Below, one piece after another: positions 8,216 to 18,283 of a DNA stretch of 64,000 bases (within the stretch, counting starts at the first letter, position 1; the number at the start of each line of letters is the position of its first letter). Origin of the DNA: JACDAL01 sp963849115 (GTDB lineage: Bacteria > Actinomycetota > CADDZG01 > WHSQ01). Below the pieces are notes generated by a model. The model had not been told where the DNA came from, did no database searches, and saw only the letters and a program-made list of their open reading frames with translations. A program made the translations under genes and the position numbers. The DNA lies in the NCBI GenBank assembly GCA_963849115.1, contig CAWKGK010000004.1:1-64000 (forward strand), written 5' to 3'.

Positions 8216-9309
8216 CGCGACCCCGTGAGCGGCAGCCGAATTCTTGGAGGAGCGATCTTCAGGAGCTCGGCCGCAATCCCGTCGATAGCCAGCGACGCCT
8301 CGGAGTCCGGTTCGGTCACCACGATGGGAGCGCCCACGTCTCCTCCCTCGCGCAGGGCGGGCACCAGCGGAACCTGCCCCAGCAAGGGGACGCCGAGCTC
8401 CTGAGCAAGAAGCCCGCCACCACCCGAGCCAAAGATCTCGTAGCGCTCGCCATCGTTGCCGGTGAACCAGCTCATGTTCTCAATGACACCGGTGACGCTT
8501 AGCTTGACCTTGCGTGCCATGTAAGCGGAGCGTTGGGCTACTCGCTGGGCTGCGACCTGAGGGGTCGTGACGACGATCACCTCGGAAGCAGGCAGGAACT
8601 GCGACATCGACAACGCCACATCGCCGGTCCCGGGAGGCATGTCGATAATGGCAATGTCCGGCGTCCCCCAATAGACGTCGGTGACAAACTGGGTGAGGGC
8701 CTTGTGAAGCATGGGGCCCCGCCAGATGACGGGGTTGGCTTCGTCGGAAAAGAAGCCGATCGAGATCACCGAGACACCGTGAGCCTTGGGCGGAAGGATC
8801 ATGTCCTCGACGATGAGCGGCCGGTCTTCGACACCCAGCATGCGAGGGATCGAGAAGCCGTAGACATCGGCGTCAATGATGATCGTGCGCTTGCCGCGCC
8901 GGCTCAGGGCGATAGCGAGGTTGGCGCTGACCGAGGACTTGCCGACGCCTCCCTTGCCCGAGCCCACCGCGATCACACGGGTCGAGGTGAAGACATCCTG
9001 TGGTGAGGTCGGTTCCATCCCCACCAGCCGCTGCTTGAGCACGCCGCGCTCCTGATCGGTCATCGTCGTGAAGTCGATGACCGCTTTCTCGGCGCCGCCT
9101 TCTGTGAGCGCGGAGGAGATCGTGTCGTGCAACTCCCGACGGCCGGGGTAGCCGGGAGCCGGCAGAGCCACCGAAACCTGCACCCGTCTGCGCTTGGCCA
9201 CGACGCCGCGCACCATCCCCAGCTCGACGATGGAACGCTCCAACTGGGGGTCGAGGACGCGTTCCAACAGAGCAACCACTTCTGCTTCCGTGAGCGCGTT
9301 TCTCATCAT
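8212..9309 (-). CDS. Mrp/NBP35-type P-loop ATPase, iron-sulfur cluster carrier (ApbC-like)
   Basis: 365 residues (two adjacent ATGs at 9309 and 9306). Residues 1-90 are a DUF59/FeS-assembly domain. The remainder is a deviant-Walker-A ATPase with GSGKGGVGKSSVSANLA, a Walker B IIDMPPGTGD and the switch DADVYGFSIPRMLG. Family members bind and transfer [4Fe-4S] clusters. The CxxC usually found near the C-terminus is not visible here, which matters for cluster binding. Cotranscription with fdhD suggests a role in maturing the iron-sulfur-rich formate dehydrogenases. Confidence 0.88.
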   Translation of the reverse strand: MMRNALTEAEVVALLERVLDPQLERSIVELGMVRGVVAKRRRVQVSVALPAPGYPGRRELHDTISSALTEGGAEKAVIDFTTMTDQERGVLKQRLVGMEPTSPQDVFTSTRVIAVGSGKGGVGKSSVSANLAIALSRRGKRTIIIDADVYGFSIPRMLGVEDRPLIVEDMILPPKAHGVSVISIGFFSDEANPVIWRGPMLHKALTQFVTDVYWGTPDIAIIDMPPGTGDVALSMSQFLPASEVIVVTTPQVAAQRVAQRSAYMARKVKLSVTGVIENMSWFTGNDGERYEIFGSGGGGLLAQELGVPLLGQVPLVPALREGGDVGAPIVVTEPDSEASLAIDGIAAELLKIAPPRIRLPLTGSR

Positions 9310-9432
9310 GCATCGAGACTAGTGCCCCGTGAGGGTGGGCGTGGCCGGAGGTGCCGAAAACATGTAGGATCGGCCTGCTGGAGCTTTTTCGATCGTGCAA
9401 CGGGGGACACGAGCCCGGGGGGATTGGGTGCG

Positions 9433-12400
9433 ATGGAGCTGACCAGGCGGGATTTCCTCAAGGCCTCTGCCGCAGGTGCCGGCGCGGCGGCATTGACCAC
9501 GTTCGGCTTCGACATGGAACCGGCCTATGCGCAAGCCGCCCAACTCAAGATAAGCCGCGCCTCTGAGATCCGTTCGGTGTGTCCCTACTGCGCAGTGGGC
9601 TGCTCGATGATCGCCTACGTCACCGGGCTCGGCGAGACACAGTCGTTCAACACGGCCCCCCATCTCATCCACATCGAGGGAGACCCGGACAGCCCCATCA
9701 ACGGCGGCTCGCTGTGCCCCAAGGGTGCGAGCACCATGCAGCTGGCGGTGAACTCGAGCCGGGTGCCTTATCCCAAGTACCGAGCCCCCGGCTCGGACGA
9801 GTGGCAAGAGATCTCCTGGGAAGAGGCCCTCAACCGTCTCGCCCGGCTCATGAAGGACTCGCGCGATCGGCGCTTCGTACCCAAGGACGGCAAGGACACG
9901 GTCAACCGCAACGAGGGCTTCGCCTGGACCGGAGGAGCGACGATCTCCAGCGAGGAGGGCTATCTCACAACCAAGCTGTTCAGAGCTTTGGGGACGGTGG
10001 GAATAGAGCAACAGGCCCGGGTCTGACACGGCCCCACGGTGGCCAGTTTGGCCGCCTCGTTTGGCCGGGGGGCCATGACCAATCACTGGGTGGACTGGAA
10101 GAACTCGGATGCATTCATCGTTATCGGGGCCAATCCGGCCGAGAACCATCCCTGCGGGTGGAAATGGGCGCATGTGGCGCGCGACACGCGCGGCGCCAAG
10201 ATCATTCACGTGGATCCTCGCTTCACAAGGACTTCGGCAGTGGCGGACATCTGGGCGCCGATTCGCGCCGGAACCGATGTCGCCTTCTTCGGGGGCCTTA
10301 TCAACTATGTGCTCGAGAACAAGCTCTATCACGAGGACTACGTCAAGCTTCACACCAACGCGTCGTTCCTGCTGAGCCCTGACTTTGAGTTCAACGACGG
10401 CCTCTTCTCGGGCTACGACGAGAAGACGCGCGTCTACGACTCCACCTCGTGGGCGTACGAGACGACCGCGCCGGCCAAGGTCGAGCGGGCCTCGGGGCCG
10501 TCGGGTACGACCGAAGGAGCGCAGGCTACGACCGAAGAGTCGACTATCGCCAAGCGCGATCCGAGCCTGCAGCACCCCCGGAGCGTCTTCCAGTACCTCA
10601 AGAAACACTACGCCCGCTACACACCGGAGGTCGTCTCTCAGGTCACCGGGATCCCCGAGGAGAAGTTCCTGGAGATCGCGGAGATATTCGGCGCTACGGG
10701 AACCCCCGACAAGGTCGGCAACGTGGTCTATGCGGTGGGGCTTACCCATCACACCCAGGGCGGGCAGATGATCCGGGCGATTGCGGTGCTGCAGCTTCTG
10801 CTCGGCAACGTGGGCAGGCCGGGAGGCGGAGTCAATGCCGAGAGAGGGCATGCCAATATCCAGGGGAACACTGACAATGCGCAGTCGTGGGAGATCTTGC
10901 CCGGCTACATGCGGGCGCCGACCCCCGGCCTAGAGAAGCTCGACGACTACGTCGAGGAGAACGCGGCCAAGCAGGCCAGCGAAAGCTCGCTCAACTTCTT
11001 CGGCTCGATGTACAAGCAGTTCACGGTGAGTCTGCTCAAGACGTGGTTCGGGGACGCCGCCACGAAGGGCAACGACTGGGCCTACCCATGGCTCCCCAAA
11101 CCGGACAAGAACTGGTCGTGGATGACCATCCACGACGAGGCGCGCGCCGGACGCCTCGAGGGGCTGTTCAACGCAGGCATGAGCAGCGTCAACATCGGCC
11201 CGGACTCGAACCGCATCATCGAATCCCTTTCCAACCTCAAGTGGTTCGTGATCATGGATCCCCTCCCAACCGCTTCGTCCGAGTTCTGGCACGCACCCGG
11301 AGTTGACCCCGCCGATGTCGAAACCGAGGTCTTCTTTCTTCCCACCACGCACTGGATTGAGAAGTCCGGCTCGTTCGTGAACTCGGGACGCTGGGTACAG
11401 TGGAAGCACCCCGCGCTCCCGGCGACCGAGGGGATCAGAGACGACAGCTACATCCTCGCCCAGCTCTTCCTCCGCATCAGGGCGCTCTACGAGAAGGAGG
11501 GCGGCGCGTTCCCAGATCCGATACTCAACCTCACATGGGATTACTCGAGCGCCGATAACCCCCCGCTCGAGGAGCTGGCCCAGGAGATCAACGGCCGCGA
11601 CCTCGAGTCGGGCCTTCAGCTCGAGACCTTCCTCGATGCGAAGGACGACGGCACGACGGCCATCGGCAACTGGCTCTATACAGGATGCTGGACCGAGGCA
11701 GGCAACCAGATGGACCGCCGGGGGACCGATGATCCGACCGGGTTGGGCTACTTCCACAACTGGGCGTGGTCGTGGCCGGCGAACCGCCGTGTTCTCTACA
11801 ACCGCGCCTCGGCCGACGCCCAGGGCAAACCCTGGGATCCCGAGCGTCCCGGCATTACCTGGACCGGCAGCCTGTGGGTCGGGGACGTTCCCGACTACGT
11901 GCCCGATTCTGCGCCCTCCGAGGGACTCGGCTCGTTCATCATGACCGGCGAGGGTGTCGGCCGCCTGTTCGCACCGAGCACATTGATGCTCGACGGTCCC
12001 GTTCCGGAGCACTACGAACCGACCGAGTCTCCAATCGACAACCTGCTTAGTGGCACCCGGCGCGATCCCGCGGCGATCATCTATGAGGGGGCCGCGGCCA
12101 GCTTCGCGGAGGACGACTCCGAGTTCCCCTATGTAGCCACCACCTATCGTGTTACCGAGCACGAGCACTACGTAACACAGCACGTGCCCTACCTGGTCGA
12201 GGCGATGCCGGACTTCTTCGTCGAGCTGCCCGTCGAGCTCGCTCGCAAGAAAGGGATCGATAACGGGGGCCGGGTGCGAGTTCGATCAAAGCGAGGCGAG
12301 GTCATCGGAACGGCCATGGTGACCAAACGAATGCGGCCGCTGAAGGTGGGCCAGGGCAAGATCGTGTATCAGGTGGGAATCCCGGTGCACTGGCACTACG

Positions 12401-12522
12401 CCGGCGGCACGGGCAAGGGCAAGGCGGCACAGATGGCCAACCTGTTGTCGCCCTACATCGGAGACGGCACCACGGCGACACCCGAGTTCAAGGGTTTCCT
12501 CGTGGACGTCTCCAAAGCCTAG
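9433..12522 (+). CDS. fdnG: Formate dehydrogenase-N-like alpha subunit, selenocysteine-containing, Tat-exported
   Basis: 1029 residues when the in-frame UGA at 10024-10026 is read as selenocysteine (residue 198; E. coli FdnG has Sec at 196). The start at 9433 opens a twin-arginine signal (RRDFLKASAAGAGAAA, cleavage near residue 34). Cys50, Cys53, Cys57 and Cys95 form the N-terminal [4Fe-4S] site. The sequence around UGA, EQQARV-Sec-HGPTVASLAASFGRG, is the family's Sec-His active site. The remainder holds the bis-MGD-binding domains (GANPAENHPCGWK; RGHANIQGNTDNAQ). It oxidises periplasmic formate and passes electrons to the beta subunit. FdnH, FdnI and FdhE follow in one operon. A conventional gene caller will split it at the UGA. 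Confidence 0.93.
10038..10056 (+). promoter_or_regulatory. SECIS-like hairpin after UGA of fdnG
   Basis: GGTGGCC (10038-10044) pairs with GGCCGCC (10050-10056) through seven base pairs, one of them G-U, around the 5-base loop AGTTT. The loop begins 19 bases after the UGA ends, the spacing found for the SelB-binding hairpin of E. coli fdhF. It directs selenocysteine insertion through SelB. SelB genes are not in this window. Confidence 0.7.
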
Positions 12523-12532
12523 AGGGGGAGTG

Positions 12533-13479
12533 ATGGCATCCGAGCTGGGTCTGGCCGTCAGGCGACTGTCGGCAACGCCCACATCCTCAACCGATATTAG
12601 GCGCGACGGCATCGAGGTCTCAAAGCTGGTCGACATCGACCTCTGCATCGGGTGCAAGGCGTGCGAAGTTGCGTGTAAGGAATGGAACGACCTGCCTGCC
12701 GAAGAGACATCGGGCACCACCAGCAGCTATCAAAGCCATGAGGATCTGACCGCGGCCACCTGGGACCTCATGCGATTCAACGAAGTCGAGCTTAATGGTG
12801 GAGATCTCGCATGGCTCATTCGCAAAGACAGCTGCTTTCACTGTGAGGAGCCGGGGTGCCTCGAGGCATGCCCAGCCCCCGGGGCCATCGTGCAGTACGA
12901 AAACGGGATAGTCGACTTCGATCAGGAGAACTGCATCGGTTGTCAGTACTGCGTGGCGGGGTGCCCCTTCGACATTCCCCGCTTCGATCCCGCTTCTAAG
13001 AAGGTTTACAAGTGCACATTGTGCGTTGATCGTGTCTCCAACGGACTCGAGCCTGCCTGCGTCAAAGCGTGCCCGACCGGTTCGATTCGTTTTGGAACCA
13101 AGGAGGAAATGACGATCTACGGGCACGGGAAAGTGGCAAAGCTCAAGGACCGCGGCTTCTCCGACGCTCTTCTTTACGACCCGGCGGGTGTGGGTGGGCT
13201 TCACATGATGTACGTGGTACCCGCGGAGAAATGCTGGACGAGTACGGCCTCCCCGAGAACCCAACCGTCAACTCGGTCGCGTCTTTCTTTCCCTTGATGA
13301 GCGGGTTGCGCAAACTTGGTTCCGTATCGATGTGGGCCGGGGTTATCGGAACAGCCATCTTCTTCCTGCGCACCGGACGGCGCCTGCCTCCGCCCGAGGA
13401 GAAAGCGGTCGCCTCGGCGCACGAACGGGCCGGCAACACCGAGGAGCATGACGAGGACCAAGAAAGGTCGGGTCGATGA
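12533..13479 (+). CDS. fdnH: Formate dehydrogenase beta subunit, four-cluster ferredoxin (frameshifted near its end)
   Basis: About 315 residues once one frameshift is corrected. It contains four [4Fe-4S] motifs: CIGCKACEVACKEW, CFHCEEPGCLEACP, CIGCQYCVAGCPFD and CTLCVDRV...CVKACP. These wire electrons from the alpha subunit to the membrane. Near 13223-13230 the frame breaks after GGLHMMYVVPA. The neighbouring frame continues GEMLDEYGLPENPTVNS and a C-terminal transmembrane helix (SVSMWAGVIGTAIFFL) ending at 13479. A single missing base (CCCGCGGAGAA, one G short) accounts for this. GTG at 12530 is an alternative start. The stop overlaps the next gene's ATG. Confidence 0.88.
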
Positions 13480-14093
13480 GCACACGCGAGGAAGCTCAGA
13501 TCGAGCGCTATTCGCTCTTTGACCGGCTTCTCCACTGGTTCGTCGGCCTGACATTCGTGTATCTATTGCTGTCGGGCCTGGCGATTGGCTACCCTCGCAT
13601 GGCGTGGCTGTTCGACATCCTGGGTGGTGGACAGACCGTACGATCCATGCATCCCTGGATGGGGGCGGCTTTCACACTGGGGATCGTCGTGATGTTGTTC
13701 GCGTGGACAAGAGCCATGCGCTTCGAGCCCGTCGATCGGGAGTGGGGACGCAGCATCGGCCGCTATGTGCGCGAGGGACATGTCGACCTCGACGTGTCCA
13801 AGTACAACGCGGGACAGAAAGGCTACTACTGGTTTGCGATAGTCACCGGGTTCCTGCTGCTGCTCACCGGGATACCACTGTGGTTCCCGTCGTTGATGAG
13901 CGGCGGTTGGGAGCAAGCGGCCCGGCTGCTTCACCACGTCATCTTCTTGCTCTCGTTCGCCGGATTCATCATCCACGTCTACATGTCGACGGCTATGTTC
14001 ACCGGCACTTTCTCGTCGATGACTACCGGCACTGTGTCTCGCCGCTGGGCGGCATGGCATCACCCGGCTTGGTTCAGGGAGCACGAGAGCTAG
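13476..14093 (+). CDS. fdnI: Formate dehydrogenase gamma subunit, cytochrome b556
   Basis: 205 residues with four transmembrane helices. Heme-ligand histidines are visible in FDRLLHWFVG, SMHPWMGAAF, ARLLHHVIFLL and FIIHVYMSTA, matching the diheme b-type subunit that passes electrons from FdnH to quinone. It opens with an ATGA overlap on the beta subunit. This makes the first enzyme a periplasm-facing, membrane-bound formate:quinone oxidoreductase. Length is close to E. coli FdnI (217). Confidence 0.92.
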   Translation: MSTREEAQIERYSLFDRLLHWFVGLTFVYLLLSGLAIGYPRMAWLFDILGGGQTVRSMHPWMGAAFTLGIVVMLFAWTRAMRFEPVDREWGRSIGRYVREGHVDLDVSKYNAGQKGYYWFAIVTGFLLLLTGIPLWFPSLMSGGWEQAARLLHHVIFLLSFAGFIIHVYMSTAMFTGTFSSMTTGTVSRRWAAWHHPAWFREHES

Positions 14094-14102
14094 GTGCACT
14101 AA

Positions 14103-14981
14103 TTGCGCCGAGGAGTTAGAGGGGGGCCCGCTTGCTTCGGCGAGCGTCGTGCACGCGCCTGCGCCATCGAGGCCACCACTGCGATCGCCGCCCCCCTGAG
14201 CTTGCTAAAAGCGGCCCTGGGCCATCAGGAGCACAGAGCGGCCCGGCCGGAGCTCCCTGGCTTCGCCGCGGCGGTGGCGGCTGCGGCGGAAAAAAGACGC
14301 ACGGCCGGCCTCTACCCTCTGCTCGAGCTCGCCGTGGCGACCCCGGCGATCTCCGCCGAAGTCGCCAAGACAGTCACGGCCCTTACCAGGGTCTCGCCCG
14401 AGATCGTCCCGAAGCCGCTGGCGGACGCCGGATTCGATCTCATGGAAGGAGACGAGCACCACCGGCGCGTGCTCGTTGACACCTGGCTCGACGACCCCAC
14501 GCTGGTGGACCCCCGTCTGGGGTTTTGGATCGGGGTTTCTGCGGCCCCGATTCTGGAAACTGCCGCCGCAGACGTCGCCGCACCCTCCCGCAGCGAATGG
14601 AGCGGCGTGGCCTGCCCCCTGTGCGGTGGTCAACCTCAGGCATCCGTCATCGCCGAGGAGTCCGGAGAGTTCATGGCCGGTTCGCCGCGCAACCTCGTTT
14701 GCTCACGATGCGCCACATGGTGGGCCTTTGCTCGGGCGGTGTGCCCCACCTGTGGCGAGGACGACTCCCGCCGGATGGCAGCGTTCTCGGCCGACGATTT
14801 CCCGTGGGCTCGCGTCGATGCCTGCGAAACCTGTCACACCTACCTCAAGGGCTTCGACTTCAGGCAGCCGGGGGCCCGCGATGTGATTCCCCTGGTCGAC
14901 GACGTGGCGACGCTGGCACTCGATTTGTGGGCTAACGATCACGGCTATAACCGCACGAGCCGCTCTCTGGCCGGAGTTTAG
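14103..14981 (+). CDS. fdhE: Formate dehydrogenase maturation factor FdhE
   Basis: 292 residues; four cysteine pairs (CPLCGG, CSRCATWW, CPTCGEDD, CETCHTYLKG) form the rubredoxin-like metal sites of FdhE. The closing region (FRQPGARDVIPLVDDVATLA) is also characteristic. FdhE is needed for assembly or quality control of respiratory formate dehydrogenases. The start is uncertain: TTG at 14103 is the earliest, and no ATG or GTG lies in this frame before the conserved region. Its position after fdnGHI supports the call. Confidence 0.9.
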   Translation: MRRGVRGGPACFGERRARACAIEATTAIAAPLSLLKAALGHQEHRAARPELPGFAAAVAAAAEKRRTAGLYPLLELAVATPAISAEVAKTVTALTRVSPEIVPKPLADAGFDLMEGDEHHRRVLVDTWLDDPTLVDPRLGFWIGVSAAPILETAAADVAAPSRSEWSGVACPLCGGQPQASVIAEESGEFMAGSPRNLVCSRCATWWAFARAVCPTCGEDDSRRMAAFSADDFPWARVDACETCHTYLKGFDFRQPGARDVIPLVDDVATLALDLWANDHGYNRTSRSLAGV

Positions 14982-15065
14982 CCAGATCGCCCGTCGGCTA
15001 CTCGCCGAGTGGTCGTGTGATGGTCATATAGAGCATCTGACCACCACTCGCCAAGAAAAATGTGC

Positions 15066-16415
15066 CTACATGTAGGTCGGAGCCAACTGCTCCTCGGTAG
15101 GCTCTGCTCAGCAGTACCACGGCTCGGTGAGGTAGGGCACCGTTATCGAAGGCCGTGGCTCGTCGGTGCACGGAACTCCCGCCAGCGCGCACACCTTCTG
15201 GAACAGGGCGCGCCGGTCCCCATTGGTTTCGTTGACCACCGCTTGCACTCGATCGCAGAGGGCGTCGACCTCGGGATCCGGATGCCTCCAGGGGTAGACG
15301 AGCCGCCGCTCGTCGAAAGGTTCCACCAGATCGCGGACCTCGAGCAGCTCCATCAAGCGGGAGCCCCGCACGATCAGCAGCCGGATGGAGAGCTGCACCG
15401 GTGACACGTTGTCGATGAGGTTGAGATCGCGCACGGTCTCGAGCAGGTCTCGATAGCTCGCCATCGAGGTCCACGGAGTGAAGGCCACGAAGGTGGGGTT
15501 GAGAACGAGGCCGAGCTCGTCGAGCAGGGCAACGGCCGCAATGAAGTCGGTGCGCGTGTGGCCCTTGTCCAACAGCTCAAGGACGCGATCGTCGACGCTC
15601 TCCACGGCCGAGGTGACGAAAAGACAACCTGTCGAGGCGAGCACTTCAACACGCTTCCTGTGTTTTAGGAGATGTTCGACCTTGATGGTCACGTCGTAGG
15701 TCAACTCCGGCCAACGGTTATGCAGCTCCGTGACGATTGTCTCTGCATGCCCCGGTGCGTTAAAGAAGTCGGGGTCTCCGAAGGTGATGTGGCCGGCCCC
15801 CTTTGCCACTTGCTGCTCGATGTCTGAAAGAACGACATCGCGCTGTACGACTCGAAAAGTGCCGTTGTAGACAGGTACGATGGGGCAGTGGCGGCAGAGA
15901 TGTTTGCAACCGCGACTTCCCTCCGTATAACCGGTCACCACCTCTTGGCCTCTATTGCTCACGCGCGCGTAAAGCTCGAGCGGTGGAAGGGAGGAGCGGT
16001 CGGGTGTGACGAAACGCTGGCGGGCAAGGGAAGTGACGGGCTGCAGCTTCTCGGACGGCTCGTCCACGAGGTCTGCCATGCCTTGCTCGAATTCGCCGCC
16101 GATGATCACGTCCGCGCCAAGCGAACGGAGATAGCGCTCGTTGACCGGAGCGTAGAGGCCGTAGCAACAGATGAGTGCCCCCGGGTTGACTGCACGGACG
16201 CGCTCGATGAGCGGGACTGCGAGCCTGGTGGCCGTGTGCATCGGAACGTGGAAACAGACGAGGTCTGCCGAAACCGCAGCATGCTCGTCGAATGGCTCGA
16301 CCGCGACGTCGTTGCACTGGACCCGAGCTCCTCGCCCTCGCAGCCATGCGGCCGGGCTGGCGAGACCGAAGGACTGGCGCCCCAGCTCGTAGGTCGAGAC
16401 CAGCAGGACCTTCAT
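15066..16415 (-). CDS. B12-binding-domain radical SAM protein with C-terminal Cys-Sec-Ala-Glu-Pro tail (predicted selenoprotein)
   Basis: 449 residues if the UGA at 15110-15108 is selenocysteine. The start at 16415 (MKVLLVSTYELGRQ) opens a cobalamin-binding-like domain. Upstream in-frame ATGs at 16448 and 16487 are possible. The radical SAM motif is GCKHLCRHCPI (CxxxCxxC), followed by a TIM-barrel-like core. The frame appears to end ...TEPWYC, then UGA, but continues AEPTEEQLAPTYM to a UAG at 15066-15068. The resulting CUAEP tail matches the family I know as CUAEP/CCAEP-tail radical SAM (seleno)protein. A hairpin follows the UGA at SECIS spacing. The substrate is unknown. Two selenocysteine formate dehydrogenases nearby make a Sec-decoding host likely. 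Confidence 0.85.
15079..15093 (-). promoter_or_regulatory. SECIS-like hairpin after UGA of radical SAM gene
   Basis: On the minus strand GGAGC and GCTCC form a perfect 5-bp stem around AGTTG. The loop begins 20 bases after the UGA. Both loop and spacing resemble the element in fdnG (loop AGTTT). The stem is short, so this is weaker evidence on its own than the protein-tail match. Confidence 0.55.
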
Positions 16416-16592
16416 CGGGGCCTGCTCAGCTCCAGGCGCGCCTACCATCTCGTGAACCTCGGCGGGGGCCGTCAAGAATGCGCACATTGGGGGCGTGAGC
16501 GTACCTCGCGCCCAGAGGGAAGTCGTCCGACAGGCCCGACGCTGCCGGGCTCTTTCCTCTCAGCGGTGGTGGTTTTCACCCCTTCCCCTTTT

Positions 16593-16628
16593 CCCCCGGA
16601 TGGGGGGTCACTTTCCCCCGATCGGGGG
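16593..16628. promoter_or_regulatory. Two tandem C5-N4-G5 palindromic sites
   Basis: CCCCCGGATGGGGG (16593-16606) and the perfect palindrome CCCCCGATCGGGGG (16615-16628) have centres 22 bp apart, about two helical turns, on the same face of the DNA. That geometry fits cooperative binding of a dimeric regulator. They lie about 180 bp upstream of the radical SAM start. The regulator is unknown. Confidence 0.45.
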
Positions 16629-16646
16629 TTTCGGCAATCGGCTGAA

Positions 16647-16661
16647 ATGGCTAAATTTGCC
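16647..16661. promoter_or_regulatory. TGGC-N7-GCCA inverted repeat
   Basis: The inverted repeat sits about 35 bp from the tandem palindromes, just before ATG 16664. It may be another operator half. No consensus recognised. Confidence 0.25.
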
Positions 16662-16783
16662 ATATGCGATCCATCACGGACCTTGCCTACATCGCCATGG
16701 TGGCGTTTGCCGTGGCGGGTGCGGCCGAGATCGTCTGGCTACGCCTGCACAGCTCCGCTCGGCGAGTGCGCGGGTGGCGCTCG

Positions 16784-17173
16784 TTACTCGACGATCTGGA
16801 ACCAAACGGTCTTTCCTCCGTCCCATTCCTCGACGCCCCAGTCATCGGAGATCCCCACGACCAAGGCCAGCCCGCAGCCCCCTTCGGCATGAACGCTCGC
16901 CCGGCGAGGCGCCACAGTCGCATTGTCGTGGTCGCTAACCTGCACCCGGACGCCCGTCGGGAGCTTTCTGACCTCGACGCTAATGTCGGTGTTGGCATGG
17001 AGCACAGAGTTGGTGACGAGCTCGTTGGCGAGCAGAACCGTCACCTCGACCAGCTCCATGCACTTCCATGAAGTAAGCGCCCGCTCCACAAAGCGACGCG
17101 CCCGTTCGGCGCTGGAGGCCTCGGCGGCCAGCTCGATTCTGACGCGGTCCGAGGTCGACAGATCACCACTCAT
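16784..17173 (-). CDS. RsbW-like serine/threonine protein kinase / ATP-binding anti-sigma factor
   Basis: 129 residues, the usual size for a stand-alone GHKL ATPase of the RsbW/SpoIIAB type. The N box is VTVLLANELVTNSVLHA, the G1 box is VQVSDHDN, and the G2 box is GGCGLALVVG. The C-terminal segment VEEWDGGKTVWFQI is also typical. Such proteins phosphorylate anti-sigma-factor antagonists or bind sigma factors. No partner gene lies next to it, so its target cannot be inferred. Confidence 0.82.
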   Translation of the reverse strand: MSGDLSTSDRVRIELAAEASSAERARRFVERALTSWKCMELVEVTVLLANELVTNSVLHANTDISVEVRKLPTGVRVQVSDHDNATVAPRRASVHAEGGCGLALVVGISDDWGVEEWDGGKTVWFQIVE

Positions 17174-17512
17174 CGATTGCGTTCCCTAGCTTGGGGCGGC
17201 GTCCTCTGCGGCAATGCCCTGTGACAGAGACCATGCCCGCGGCCGGGGTGGGCCAAACTGGAAGTCGGCCGTGGTAAGCCTCAGAAGGGCGGTTAACGCT
17301 GAGCCGAACTCCGTCTGACTCCCTCACGGCGAGCTAGGGTCGTCCCCAACCGCAAGCTCTCGGTGGGCTTCGTGCGCGCCAGGGGTGTCTGAGCGGCAGC
17401 TATGGGCTTCAGAGCATCGGTTCATCGCCGGTCAGGGACAGCCGGCTACGGGCTTGTTGGGGTTGCGAACGAGCCTTTTTCCCCGGGCCCCTTCCAGCGG
17501 GGAGGAGAAGGG
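17174..17512. other. 339-base gap between divergent genes
   Basis: Contains promoter regions for the leftward RsbW-like gene and the rightward SDR gene. I found no hexamer pair convincing enough to annotate. The last bases (GGAGGAGAAGGG) are the ribosome binding site of the SDR gene. No coding or RNA signal recognised. Confidence 0.4.
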
Positions 17513-18283
17513 ATGGATCTAACCGACAAGGTTGCAGCGGTCACGGGAGCCGGATCTGGGACGGGCCGGGCGATCGCGCAGCGTCTCGGGGCGGAGAGTT
17601 GTGCCGTAGTTGTCGCCGATCTCGAGGCCGATCCGGGCCTCAAAACCGTGCAGCTGATCGAAAAGGCCGGCGGACGAGCGGTGTGGGTGAGGACCGACGT
17701 GCGAATTGACTCCGACTGCGAGGGTCTGGTCGCAATGGCAGAACGCACCTACGGCGGGCTTGACATCCTTGTCAATTGCGCCGGTGGGACGCCTAGCCCG
17801 CACTTCCCCGATGCGGATGTCAAGCACTGGAGCGCCACTCTGGAGCTCAACCTGCGTGGCCCGATGGTTGCAACTCAGGCGGCACTCGAAGGGCTGAAGC
17901 GCCGCTCGGGAGGAGCCATCGTGAACATCGCCTCAACCGCGGGCCTGGGCTATATGCCGTACATCTCACCCGAATACGGTGCGGCTAAAGCAGGCTTGAT
18001 TCGCTTCACCGCCTCGTTGGCGGGATTGCGCGATCGAATGAACGTCAGAGTGAACTGTCTCGTGCCCGACTGGATCCTCACGGCTCGAGCCGAAGGAGAG
18101 CTCGCAGCCATGGAACCAGCCGAGCGGTCGGAAACTCCGCCTCTCCTGCCTCTAGACGATGTCGTCGGCGCGGTCATCACCCTTTTGGTGGACGATGATC
18201 TTGCCGGGAGAGTCATGGTGATGCGACGCGAACTGCCTCCTTACCTTATCGACCCGACAATCGACCCGACGAAGCAGGGGTGA
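17513..18283 (+). CDS. Short-chain dehydrogenase/reductase
   Basis: 256 residues from the ATG at 17513, chosen over an upstream in-frame ATG (17402) because of the strong GGAGG site. The Rossmann motif is TGAGSGTGRAIA and the NNAG equivalent is NCAGGTP. The catalytic Ser is in NIASTAGLG, and Tyr/Lys are in EYGAAKAG (YxxxK). Substrate is not predictable. The C-terminal ~30 residues lack the usual SDR ending (xxDGGxxxx) and instead read VMVMRRELPPYLIDPT, an unusual terminus. Confidence 0.85.
   Translation: MDLTDKVAAVTGAGSGTGRAIAQRLGAESCAVVVADLEADPGLKTVQLIEKAGGRAVWVRTDVRIDSDCEGLVAMAERTYGGLDILVNCAGGTPSPHFPDADVKHWSATLELNLRGPMVATQAALEGLKRRSGGAIVNIASTAGLGYMPYISPEYGAAKAGLIRFTASLAGLRDRMNVRVNCLVPDWILTARAEGELAAMEPAERSETPPLLPLDDVVGAVITLLVDDDLAGRVMVMRRELPPYLIDPTIDPTKQG

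Larger units (their letters stand above)
16416..16783. other. Intergenic region with tandem G/C palindromes and an unsupported small reading frame
   Basis: Between the radical SAM gene and the RsbW-like gene lie two C5-N4-G5 palindromes and a TGGC-N7-GCCA site, listed separately. A rightward frame from ATG 16664 begins with a good transmembrane-like segment (ITDLAYIAMVAFAVAGAAEI) and a basic stretch. It then runs antisense through the RsbW-like gene, so any real product would be a truncated or very small membrane protein. No ribosome binding site precedes it. Confidence 0.35.

Noticed and set aside
10024..10026. Stop codon splitting a molybdopterin oxidoreductase into two genes
   Set aside because: The UGA lies at the conserved Sec position and is followed by a SECIS-like hairpin; one selenoprotein gene is the better reading.
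9319..10851. Long leftward reading frame opposite the formate dehydrogenase alpha gene
   Set aside because: Antisense shadow of a strongly conserved gene, no family resemblance.
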